A stretch of DNA of 64,000 nucleotides, taken from the NCBI GenBank assembly GCA_001695595.3, contig MBPM02000056.1, forward strand, positions 434,001-498,000, read 5' to 3'. Source of the DNA: Plasmopara viticola (Eukaryota; Oomycota; Peronosporomycetes; Peronosporales; Peronosporaceae). Below the pieces are notes generated by a model. It had not been told where the DNA came from, made no database searches, and saw only the letters and a program-made list of their open reading frames with translations. The position numbers were made by a program, and so were the translations under genes. Positions 49,903 through 59,200 of the stretch are shown in pieces. The stretch's first letter is position 1. The number at the start of each line of letters is the position of its first letter.

Positions 49903-52116
49903 ATGAGCGACGCGCAGACACCCCCACTGCTCCCTTCGAGTCGACGGCTCGGTGTCTCAAGCTCTGAAGGAGCTTCAAGTGCCCAATGGTCTCACGTGGG
50001 CCACCATCGCACCAGCATTCCCCCGGAAGCAACTTTTGACGAGCACAACTCACAGATCAAGCACGAGCTACTGGCGCTCATCACTCAGTACTTGCAGCAG
50101 GAAGGTTTCGCCATGTCGAGTGCCACGATTCAGGACGAAGCTAATGTCAAATGTAACGGAAGATTTCAAGAGCGAGATGCGCTGCGCCGGCTAAGTGTTG
50201 GCATCATGGACGGGGATTGGGACCTTGTGGCCAAGCTGCTCGGTAAGCACCTCAAGAAATTTCATGCTGCCCATCAAGGATTTCTCTACGCCGTGTGCAA
50301 GCAAGAGTATCTTGAGTTGATTGATCGACAGGAGTATCAAAAGGCGTTTACTTTCCTTACGACGCATCTAAAGCCGCTGGAGAAGGTAGCGGCCGCAACA
50401 AGTTCTAGTCGCTACGAGTTCAAAGAACTTTGCTACCTGCTCACATGCAAGGCTGTGGGTGAGTCTGATGCGTTTCGTGACTGGGAGGGAGTCGTGCGCT
50501 CGAGAGAGAAACTTGTAGAGCAGCTGAGAGCCACATTTGCGCTGGAAGAGGTCATTTCTCCTCAACAAGATGGAGACACGACCATGACGACTCCATCTAT
50601 GGTCATGCCAGACAATCGACTAGTACAACTCTTGCACCAAAGTGTGGCGTATCAAATGGAGTTCAGTCGGTATCATCCCAAGACAATTCCCAAGGTCACG
50701 ACGTTGCTGCGAGACTTTGAATGTGAAGTGCTACCAAATGCCGTCAAAAGCACGTATGTTGGCCACTCGCAGAATGTCAAGTTTGTCACGTTTGTGGGAA
50801 TGGATGGCGAATTGTTAGCCTCGGGATCAAGTGACGGGACAATCAAACTTTGGCCTACTGAAGTGGTGGGGACACAGCAGGAAAGCGGCGAGGAACAAGT
50901 GGACGAGACTACGGGCACTGTTTGTCGGCAATGGACACGGGATCTGCTTGGACACTCTTCTAGAATCTGGTACCTCGCTGCAAATGCGTCGGGTGACCGT
51001 CTCTATTCCGGATCCGGTGACGCCACGGTGAAGGTTTGGGACTTGCGGACCGCTTTAGAGGAGCGTGCTGCGGCCCAACAGGCTCTGGAAGAATATGGTG
51101 ATCTTATGGTTAACCAGCGTGGAGGTAATGCTACAAAATCTGCGGTGGAAGGTGCAGCGTCTGCCACATCTAGTGCTACGTCTGCAGTTGCTGCTGCAAC
51201 AACGCTGCCGCACAATTACTCAGTAACTTCAGCCGAGTGTTTGGCAACGCTGATATGCCCGAATGGCGGCGATGTGTACACTGTAAACTTGCATCCTAGC
51301 GAAACGCATTTGGTAACTGGAGGCTACGATCAGAGTGTGCGATTGTGGGACATCGCTACCGGTGCCGTGGTCAAGACATTTCGCGGTCACTTTGCATCAG
51401 TGTGCGATGCCCAATTCAATAGACATGCGAACTTTATTGTAAGCGGTTCAAAAGATGGCTCGATTCGGTTGTGGGATATATTAAGCGGCTTGTGCGTTCA
51501 CACGTTGCGTCAGACGCTCGGTGAAGTCACGTCCGTTTCAATGGCTTTGAATGGTTACACATTGCTAAGTGGTTCACGCAACAACAGCAATCGATTGTGG
51601 GACTTGCGTATGCTCAATACTCCAAGAGCGCATCTGTCTACTGGACTTGGGAGTGCGACATCAATTGGTGGCTCAAGTGGATCACTAAATAGTTATGCGA
51701 CCGGGGGTAACGGGGGTATCGCTACTTCGGCTAATGGCATTGGAATTTTGGGCAATGCAGGCTATGGGAGCAGTGGTAATCTTAGTGGTATTGGTAGTGT
51801 CAGTGGAGGAAGCACCAGCTTTCCGGGAAGTCGTCACGCAGAACAGCGCCCACTGCAACGGTTTAAGGGTCATCAAAACACTGCCAAAAACATTGTGCGA
51901 GCATCATTCGGGCCGCACGAAAGCTTTGTCTTGGGTGGATCAGAGGACGGCTTCGTGTACGTGTGGGAGGTGGCTACTGGCAAATTGCTGGAACGACTCT
52001 CTGGCCACCGTGGTGTGACGTATAATGCTCGTTGGCATGAGAAACAGGCTCTACTGGCTTCAAGTTCCCATGACGGCACCGTGAAAACTTGGTGGTGGCA
52101 GGACAAAAGCCATTAG
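49903..52116 (+). CDS. LisH/CTLH domain WD40-repeat protein (WDR26/SMU1-like)
   Basis: 737 residues from the ATG at 49903; a TTG eight codons upstream is not a plausible start. A LisH segment lies at about 52-82 (QIKHELLALITQYLQQEGFA). A CTLH/CRA region lies at about 98-230 (GIMDGDWDLV, KPLE, LCYLLTCKAVG, DWEGVVRSREKL). WD40 repeats then run from about residue 285 to the end, with typical GSSDGTIKLW, GSGDATVKVWD, GGYDQSVRLWD, GSKDGSIRLWD and SSHDGTVKTW ends. Low-complexity inserts interrupt the propeller: an Ala/Ser/Thr run and a long Gly/Ser-rich linker. LisH-CTLH-WD40 proteins include GID/CTLH ubiquitin-ligase subunits (WDR26) and the splicing factor SMU1. Sequence read by eye does not decide between them. 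Its stop lies 76 bp from that of the convergent gene. Confidence 0.88.
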   Translation: MSDAQTPPLLPSSRRLGVSSSEGASSAQWSHVGHHRTSIPPEATFDEHNSQIKHELLALITQYLQQEGFAMSSATIQDEANVKCNGRFQERDALRRLSVGIMDGDWDLVAKLLGKHLKKFHAAHQGFLYAVCKQEYLELIDRQEYQKAFTFLTTHLKPLEKVAAATSSSRYEFKELCYLLTCKAVGESDAFRDWEGVVRSREKLVEQLRATFALEEVISPQQDGDTTMTTPSMVMPDNRLVQLLHQSVAYQMEFSRYHPKTIPKVTTLLRDFECEVLPNAVKSTYVGHSQNVKFVTFVGMDGELLASGSSDGTIKLWPTEVVGTQQESGEEQVDETTGTVCRQWTRDLLGHSSRIWYLAANASGDRLYSGSGDATVKVWDLRTALEERAAAQQALEEYGDLMVNQRGGNATKSAVEGAASATSSATSAVAAATTLPHNYSVTSAECLATLICPNGGDVYTVNLHPSETHLVTGGYDQSVRLWDIATGAVVKTFRGHFASVCDAQFNRHANFIVSGSKDGSIRLWDILSGLCVHTLRQTLGEVTSVSMALNGYTLLSGSRNNSNRLWDLRMLNTPRAHLSTGLGSATSIGGSSGSLNSYATGGNGGIATSANGIGILGNAGYGSSGNLSGIGSVSGGSTSFPGSRHAEQRPLQRFKGHQNTAKNIVRASFGPHESFVLGGSEDGFVYVWEVATGKLLERLSGHRGVTYNARWHEKQALLASSSHDGTVKTWWWQDKSH

Positions 52117-52192
52117 TCTCAAGCTGGTAAATTAGGTCTTGACTCCTGAGTCGTCGAACAAATAATTGTATTGATCACATTTGGTCTATAGA
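52117..52192. terminator. Convergent 3' ends sharing 76 bp
   Basis: The WD40 gene (plus) and the RNA-ligase-like gene (minus) stop only 76 bp apart, so their 3' UTRs and polyadenylation regions almost certainly overlap. No precise signal is assigned. Confidence 0.5.
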
Positions 52193-53734
52193 TTAGTCAT
52201 GAGGGACAATATCACTCGCGCCAGTGTGATTAAGAAACCTATTCCAAATGATAGGGAATAGGTCGCTGACTTCTCTGGCAATCTGCTTGCACTTTTTGTC
52301 TCGATCAATATCGGCCGCACTTCCATGAAAGAGGTCTCCGAACAGATACTTAAGGAACTGCTGGCCTAAAGCTTCGTAGGCGCTGGTGGCCTTGTCTGAA
52401 AGTTGAAGATACCGTTGAATGGCACGAAAGCGTTTTTGTACCGAGTCCATTCCGAGCTGGAGCGCTTCTTCTGGAATAAGTGGTTCAGTCCTGCCCTTTA
52501 TAGGCTTTTTGGAGATTAATCTGAGGCAAAATGTCTTAGCTTTCTCCCGAATAGCGCGAAGACATACGTACCAGATACTTTTGTACTTCTGCATCCCAAT
52601 CACAGCAGCGTCGTCGTCCAGGAACAAATGAACGCAACCTTCGACCTGGTAAATGTTTTTGCAACGTTCACTCACCACGTCCATATTAGATCGATCAACT
52701 TCAATGATTTCGTAAGCCACTGTGCGGACTCCAAGAGCACGCATAAATTCATACACTAGCACGGGATTCACACAGATCTCGGCACCTTCGAGCGGGTTCA
52801 AAGTCATCAGCGAAAGGCCATAGAAGACGGGCGTGTCTTCGGACAAATAGTCCAGGAGCTGCACGTGCTGGTGGTTCAAAAATAAAATTTCAAAAGATGC
52901 CGTGGCGCGTGTCTGCCACAGAAATTCACAAAGCAATTCTTGCTTAGCTGGTTCCAAAGCAAACAACATTCGCAAAATGGCAGTCGCAATTGGAGCCGCG
53001 GAATAAAATTCGTCATTGCCACCGATTTCTCGAGTCACTTTAATGTCATCGATTGTTTGTGCCATTAAGTGTGTGTTTTTAGATCCGAGCACGTAAACAA
53101 ACTTGCCGTCGTTTTTCTTAAGTACTGCCAAATGACCCGCGTCTCCATTCTCTTTTGTCGTTGAAATCACCCACTTGCTTTGAATTTGTGGTTTGGTAAA
53201 GAACTTGGACAACTTGTCCTTCTCTACTTGCTTCGCGAGCTTTCCATCATCCTCTTGACCAGTGAACTTTCGTAAGCCGCGGACAAGCGGAAAGAAGTAC
53301 GTCGTTCCCCGATTTGTCCACTCTGCGACGCAATTGCCTCGTGGTAGCCATTTTCTTGCATACTCATCTTCGAGGTATACTGCGTCGTCTGGTTTTCCTG
53401 GTCTTCCCACTCTAATGTCGTTCACGTGCTGCAATCCAGGCAGCAATTTCGGTAAAAACTCACGCGCTTGGACCCTCACGTTCTTATTAATCTTCGCTTG
53501 ATCCACATGGTCTTTCCAAACTAGCGAATACTTCTCGAGCTCTTGCTCAAAGCTTGTCGCACCGCCATGTTGCATCGTCAGAAACGTCTCAAGTTGGCTC
53601 TTTCCTTTATGCATGTGCAGGAGCGTGTGAGCGGCTTGGTCGCATTCTAGACTATCAAAGAATTGGCGCAGCTTATCACAAAAGTAAGCACAAGGAGCTG
53701 CGAAGGCAGACTGGGATGACCATATATTGACCAT
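52193..53734 (-). CDS. RNA-ligase-like covalent nucleotidyltransferase
   Basis: A 513-residue intronless protein with an ATG at 53734. It shows the motif series of ATP-dependent RNA ligases, which seal RNA through a lysyl-AMP intermediate. A family-like lead-in YFFPLVRGLRKF (146-157) precedes motif I, KENG at 194-197, where K194 would be the AMP-accepting lysine. GSKN follows at 217-220, a motif III-like FEILFLNHQHV at 281-291, a motif IV-like EGCV at 365-368 and a motif V-like KYKSIWY at 383-389. A helical C-terminal region follows. The motif order and spacing fit T4 Rnl1/Trl1-type N-terminal domains. Family assignment is inferred from motifs only; substrate and role (RNA repair, tRNA splicing or other) are unknown. 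No signal peptide. A broken paralogue lies at 30770-31650. Confidence 0.7.
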   Translation of the reverse strand: MVNIWSSQSAFAAPCAYFCDKLRQFFDSLECDQAAHTLLHMHKGKSQLETFLTMQHGGATSFEQELEKYSLVWKDHVDQAKINKNVRVQAREFLPKLLPGLQHVNDIRVGRPGKPDDAVYLEDEYARKWLPRGNCVAEWTNRGTTYFFPLVRGLRKFTGQEDDGKLAKQVEKDKLSKFFTKPQIQSKWVISTTKENGDAGHLAVLKKNDGKFVYVLGSKNTHLMAQTIDDIKVTREIGGNDEFYSAAPIATAILRMLFALEPAKQELLCEFLWQTRATASFEILFLNHQHVQLLDYLSEDTPVFYGLSLMTLNPLEGAEICVNPVLVYEFMRALGVRTVAYEIIEVDRSNMDVVSERCKNIYQVEGCVHLFLDDDAAVIGMQKYKSIWYVCLRAIREKAKTFCLRLISKKPIKGRTEPLIPEEALQLGMDSVQKRFRAIQRYLQLSDKATSAYEALGQQFLKYLFGDLFHGSAADIDRDKKCKQIAREVSDLFPIIWNRFLNHTGASDIVPHD

Positions 53735-54130
53735 GTGGCGTCATGCAAAGATTTGACTGTGTCTGGATTCAACGTGACATAATATGTCGAGAGTTTAGCC
53801 ACCAGTGTACTAGAATTTTAATAAATAACGATGTATATATAGGAGATGATTTTATAAGAAATTCGGCTCTGTTTAGCGTTTTACACAAATGTAAAGTATA
53901 TAATGATCAAGTTAGAAAATATGCTGTTTTTGAGGTACTAAGCAATGTGTTTATATTCACAGAACCGATGATAATTGACGAAATTAACTCCAGACTCTAC
54001 AATTAATTAAAGGCAGCTGACCAGCAAAAAGGCGGGCTACGAAGCTGGATTAAGCAAATCAAGAGGCTGAAAAATTAAATTATACGTCTGCACCTTTTAA
54101 ATTTGATGTCATCATTCCCTTGAATTTAAA

Positions 54131-54210
54131 GAAGCGACGGGCGGTGTGTTCACCGCAGCATTTTTTCTGCAATTACTTGCAACTTCAACTTTATAAGACG
54201 AGCTCAGCTC
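54131..54210 (-). pseudogene. Mitochondrial small-subunit rRNA fragment (NUMT)
   Basis: Read on the minus strand it contains AAGTTGCAAGTAATTGCAGA, then ATGCTGCGGTGAA, followed directly by CACACCGCCCGTCGC. These match the universally conserved bacterial/mitochondrial SSU rRNA stretch GAATCGCTAGTAATCGC...GGTGAA...ACACACCGCCCGTC (E. coli about 1330-1410). About 19 nt that normally separate GGTGAA from CACACCGCCC are absent, so the copy is not functional. It is most simply a piece of mitochondrial DNA inserted in the nucleus. Its full extent on either side is uncertain. Confidence 0.75.
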
Positions 54211-54657
54211 GATTCTAAATGAGATATTGTGCGTTGCGATAAATCCACAATTTGGAGTATGATACTAGAACCCCTTATTTTGAATATGAGGAGCTGGTAA
54301 TCGCTCGTTGGCCTAAACGAGAAATTGGTAATCGTCTTCAAGCCGTAATTCGAACCCTCGCGTTAAAGAAGCATATTGACCAAGCTATATACGACAGGCT
54401 CGGTGTTGATGAAAGGAAGCTGTTGATAGGATTTCTTGGAGGAAACCACTTTCCTATACTTTTTGTGTAACGGCCCGTTACATTTACAGGCATCGATTCT
54501 TTTGGAAAAATTTGAACTTGAATTTAGCTAATGTAATCCGAGCCATCGATCGACTTCGGAGGTGAGACTTTCGTGATGCGTACTTTTTTCATTATCTCTA
54601 AATTATCACAGACATATTCCTACAAAGCTAATGTGATGCATTTGTTCCAAATTGCAA

Positions 54658-54835
54658 CACTTCCTTGGTGCTGCTGTTAAAATCGCGGTACTTCCTTGGT
54701 GCTGCTGCTAAGATTGTGGCACTTCCTTGGTGCTGCTGCTAAATTTGCGGCACTTCCTTGGTGCTGCTGCTAAATTTGCGGCACTTCCTTGGTGCTGCTG
54801 AATTTGCGGCACTTCCTTCAAACTGCTGCTAATTA
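54658..54835. repeat. 31-bp minisatellite, about 5.5 copies
   Basis: Units start at 54658, 54689, 54720, 54751, 54782 (28 bp, shortened) and 54810 (diverged, partial). The consensus begins CACTTCCTTGGTGCTGCTGC. The third and fourth units are identical. It lies about 100 bp beyond the stop codon of the START/FYVE-like gene. Confidence 0.95.
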
Positions 54836-54937
54836 CATACATGACTCGCCTTTAGTCGCGCTCTTCTTCGAGCACGATCTCAATATCGTCAAAATAAGCC
54901 ACATGGTAATGACTCATGTCAGCCACATCAGGACCTG

Positions 54938-56149
54938 TCAAGATTCGACGCCCGAGTAGCAGCTAGAATTTACGGTTAATGACGATGTTCGAGCCGAGTG
55001 AACTTCATCGTCATCCCCTCCTTTCACATCTTTCAATTCGCCAACAAGTTCTTCTCTCACTATGAGCATCACATCACAACTTTCTACTGCGGTCAAGCAC
55101 GAAACGCAAAACAAGCGCTTTTGTTCCAGTACTGTGTGGTGGTCAGGTGCGAGAGTGACGACCTTTTTCTTAACGACGCACTTCGAGCAAACTGGCAGTT
55201 CGCAGCTCGTACATGTCCGTTTTCGGATACAAATCATAAAAGGAAAGGTCTTGTGGCATACGGCACAGCGAGTTGATTTGTCAACATTTGCTGGTCGATG
55301 TCGGCGATTCGGTGCTTCAATATCGAACAGATCATCGGCCAAGGAGTAGGTTTGCGAGGATGAAGAGTTCCACCTACAGTCCTTGCGTACTTTCCACGAT
55401 AGTTTCTTGGCAAATGCGCAAGAACTTTTTCGGGTGTATGCTGCCCATTGCGTGGTGATGGTCTGGATAGAAATGTTCTTGAGCACTTCATTTTTCGTCT
55501 TGAAGTCGAAAAATCCGCGCACGTAGCACTCCACAGTAGTAGGTGTCTTTTGGCGGTATAGTGCGCACACAGACATGTTTCCCCGTTCGATGCCGTGTGT
55601 CTTGCCAAAGCTTGGAATATCAGACAGAGCTACCGAATGGGATATACTATACCCGATTCGTTCACATCCACGAACTTCAGTCATTCCTGTTGCGTCGAGG
55701 GATACGTAGTCGCATCCCTCGTAAAGTCGCCATTTGATAGCCACCGTACGAAACGGGTCGTGACAACTCGGATGGACAATGTTGTAAAGCACCTTGCTGT
55801 CTCGAACACTGTCTTTTGTGCAGGCAGACTGAATCTTCATGGCTTCATCCGTCGTCGCTACTGCTCCATACATGACTTCCTCCAGCTTTCCCTCAAAAGT
55901 GCCAAGCAGTAAGAGCTGCGTCGTTGCTGGGCTTCGCGCTGAAGATAAGTGCCGCTTGTTATAGATACGCACGTTGCCCTGTCGTCGGACTTCCCGCCAG
56001 CATTGGGGATCGGCACGACCGTCTTTCGTCACCACTAGAGTATTATACTGGGACATGTTGTGTTCCATAAGTGTGTCTGCAAGAACTTGTAGCATATTGC
56101 AGTCTTGCCTCGAGATAGTTGGTACAGGCAAAGAGTGCACGAGCCGCAT
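54938..56149 (-). CDS. START-like lipid-binding domain protein with FYVE-like zinc finger (second member)
   Basis: A 403-residue intronless protein with an ATG at 56149. It has the same architecture as the gene at 9684-10865. A START-like region spans about 48-255, with DPFRTVAIKWRLYEGCDYV, LDATG and CERIGYSISHSV aligning well to the first gene's EPFKSLVVKW, IEAT and GERIGYHIMHSV. A cysteine-pair module follows at 295/298, 313/316, 321/324 and 348/351, again without the classical RRHHCR motif. The linker between the domains is Ser-rich. The tail is acidic then Ser/Thr-rich and ends CYSGVES. Ligand and role are unknown. The two proteins are clearly paralogous but diverged, so the duplication is old and lineage-wide rather than local. 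Confidence 0.85.
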   Translation of the reverse strand: MRLVHSLPVPTISRQDCNMLQVLADTLMEHNMSQYNTLVVTKDGRADPQCWREVRRQGNVRIYNKRHLSSARSPATTQLLLLGTFEGKLEEVMYGAVATTDEAMKIQSACTKDSVRDSKVLYNIVHPSCHDPFRTVAIKWRLYEGCDYVSLDATGMTEVRGCERIGYSISHSVALSDIPSFGKTHGIERGNMSVCALYRQKTPTTVECYVRGFFDFKTKNEVLKNISIQTITTQWAAYTRKSSCAFAKKLSWKVRKDCRWNSSSSQTYSLADDLFDIEAPNRRHRPANVDKSTRCAVCHKTFPFMICIRKRTCTSCELPVCSKCVVKKKVVTLAPDHHTVLEQKRLFCVSCLTAVESCDVMLIVREELVGELKDVKGGDDDEVHSARTSSLTVNSSCYSGVES

Positions 56150-56174
56150 GTTTGTGCTTTTTAGTGTGTGTTTT

Positions 56175-56181
56175 GAAATGA
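56175..56181 (-). promoter_or_regulatory. Initiator-like motif upstream of the START/FYVE-like gene
   Basis: TCATTTC on the minus strand, 26-32 bp before the ATG, fits the oomycete initiator consensus (YCAYTYY) and its usual position. Confidence 0.45.
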
Positions 56182-56229
56182 CGTTAGCTAGGACAAGCCG
56201 ATAGAAGCAACCGGAACATTACGAACAAA

Positions 56230-59200
56230 TTATGGTCTGTAGACAGTGTTTTTGAGGTACGCGATTTTAGTGGGGCAAGAACAATAAGCCGTGTTTTGTC
56301 GTGGATCTTCGCATGGCGACACGGTGCAGAATAGTTCGGCGCTACGTTAATAACTTTCCAGCGCTGGACATCACAGGCACGTGCGGGTTAAAAGCTATTA
56401 TTAGACCTGGATCCACCAAAATATCGGTTACGCGTGAAGGCCGGCTTTAACTGCCTGCGTACGCTTTTTTAGCACTATAAGTTGAAGCTAAGTATTCGCA
56501 TACGATGCTGTCGTGTAACACAAGCTCATGGAAAGAAATCCTTACGTTTGTCGGAGGCGAACGTAAGCATTTCGTTCCATGAGCAAATAGCTTATTTGAC
56601 TCTTTGTCGAATAGAGTATCGATCAACAATTGCAGGTGGCCTGTCACGAATTGTCTTTCTTTTTTGAGGTATAGAAATAAGAGCATTCATTTTCACAATT
56701 TTCAATCACTCTGCAATTTGATATATAAGAACGATATTTCTTCTATTACATAATGCGAAAATACAGCATATCCTACTGAAAGATGAATATTGCCATGACG
56801 GGAACACACAGCACCTTACACAGAGAAAGCGTCTATGCTTTTATAGGCTGGGTGAGCGATAGATTGCATATTCAATTTAATTTGATAAACTGATCTATGA
56901 TTCTTTATTTGCATTATTATATTCACTTCTGCATAGACGAGTATCTTTACCGCTAGAAATTCATCGTTTTTGAAAGGCTCTTTATTGCAGGAAAGGGGAT
57001 TATTGCTTTAATCGTCGGCTACATGCAAGGACCCATTGCATCCTCATTAAAACTTGAATACGTCAGATAGACGGAGAATGTGAGTTTTTCAGCGCTCTTT
57101 AATTTTTATATTTATATGAAAAGTCGGATTGGTCATAGCGATGACCAAACTAGCAGCAAAGAATAATTTTAGTCAAAAGCGTCATTCACCATGAGCAAGC
57201 CAACTATTAAAAGGATTGCTTCGGCGTCCAAAGGTGCCTTTGCACCATAATCGGTCTCTGTGTAAGGCCATATGACAAATGCTGCGTCAAGTATAGAACT
57301 TTACCCGTTCGTCAGCAATGAGCTCTAAAATGCGCCCTCGCACAAGAAAAGCTGAGGCAAGAAAGCGCTAGAAGCTCTTCTAGCATAATCGCGGCAGGAA
57401 AAACGCATCGCTTGCTATACCTCGCCCGGTGGTCCGGCAAAGAACTTCGCTTTTGCACGAGCATATGACAAGGAGCTTTGCAAGCGATTCTCGACCACTG
57501 CCCTAAATATTCGCTTGCTAGGGCTGCTAGATCCCTCATTATTAGAAAGGGTATAACTTGACTCTCGATGCTCTTCTGGATGAGGTCACCAAAGTGTGTA
57601 ACCAGGAGAAAGAGAGTCAGGTCAAAACCGACCTCGGTATAGTACTTAAAGCAAAAGTCATAAATGGAGAAAAAAAATATATCGACTCTTGGACCACCGA
57701 AAATCGACGCAAGCCGGCGTCCCGTGAAATTTTCTTGTAATTTAGGAACAGCGGGTATGTTGATAAAGAGAAGGACAGAATGTACGTAACCAATTCGGCC
57801 GGAGCAGAATGTGTATAATCGTCTATTTTGTGCATCACGAGAGTTTTCAGGTGGCCACTTCCCTCGTGGCACGCATTGAACAAAACGGAAAAAGAAGCTT
57901 TTGCGACCCACGTTGGCTGCACTTGCTTTTAGTACTGTATTAAAATTTGCTTAAGGATCTTACGCGTGCCGTCAGAAATCAGAAATTTAAAGTGGCTTGC
58001 AGGATATTGCTACTACCATGACTCGGTAGGAAGAAGATGGTTTATATAGGTAATTTTTAGGGTCTTAGAACCCCAATCCAACAGCTTTGGACGAAGTATA
58101 TTACTTTGAGAGCAATTTGGTATTCTGTTGAGTCGAAAACAACTCACTTTAGATGGGTAAGCGCCAGGTACGTAAGCTCCTAGGGCGGGTATGAAATTAC
58201 ACGAAGAGGCTGCAATCCACATACAAAATTCACGGGGCTTTTTCTTTTGGATCGCAGCAGCCTTCAAGCAGCCGTGTCGAAACCGTTCCAACGACCATCA
58301 CGAATATTGTACATCAAGATGCTTCCAGCACCCGCGAATGCACATTTGCTCGAAATGCAAGCCATATGGAAGTGTCGATGGTCCTAAAGGTTGAAGCGGT
58401 CGAGGAGCGTAAAAGGAAAACTGCTCTTGCCTCGACCTTTTGCCCACTTGATGAAAACCGAAACTCTTGTATCTTTTTTGCTTGAGACCGCTCTTGAGGT
58501 CGACCCTAGAACTCAGGCTACGGCTCCTTTAAGCGACGCTGATTCTCATGGCCTTGAGGAGAAAATTATTTTTTTTGGCCATGAGTAACAAGAGCTTTGT
58601 AGTTAAATTTAACGCTGCACGTCTCAGCGCAAGCACATTATTATGCGTCGTGATATCATGCCCCTTAAACTATTCTTGGTCTGATGCGTTGCATTACTTG
58701 CTTTATTAGTATTAGCTGACGGTTCACGATCCGATAATTGCTCTCGATAGGATCAAATAAGAGGCCTGGAAGCATGTTCTTCACTTATTTTATATGCATT
58801 TGTGCTTCTCAGAGGAAAACGATTTTATATGTCTCAGCCCATTCACATAGAATTAGTCGATGCGTGAAAACTATTGGTCATCTGACCGTCTGTCCTTAGA
58901 TGATCTGCTGCTGACATCGGCGAGTTAATTTCCAAGTTGGATCGGCGCTTACCGAAGGCAGCTGCAATGCCAAAAAAAATTTCCGGCGTCAGTATTTCGA
59001 CATCATATTTAAATACCGAATCCATGAACAGCCATGCTATTTGTCCTCAAATACATTAGCTTAAGTAGGTAAGTGGCTCATGAAAATCACTACATTCGTG
59101 CTACCATTATCACAGCCAGAACTCTCATTGTGCACGCACTCCGTACCCGCTTTTCAAGCAAATGCTTATTCCTGAAAGCCAAACATAAAAACCAGCTTGA

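Larger units (their letters stand above)
53735..54937. other. Spacer with mitochondrial rRNA fossil and minisatellite
   Basis: It holds the NUMT-like fragment and the 31-bp tandem repeat listed separately. An 87-codon AT-rich ATG frame at 53743-54006 starts 9 bp from the ligase ATG in the opposite direction. It is unrecognised and probably just promoter sequence. Confidence 0.55.

Noticed and set aside
57312..57911. 199-codon minus-strand frame
   Set aside because: It begins at GTG, overlaps other open frames on both strands and contains no recognisable domain.
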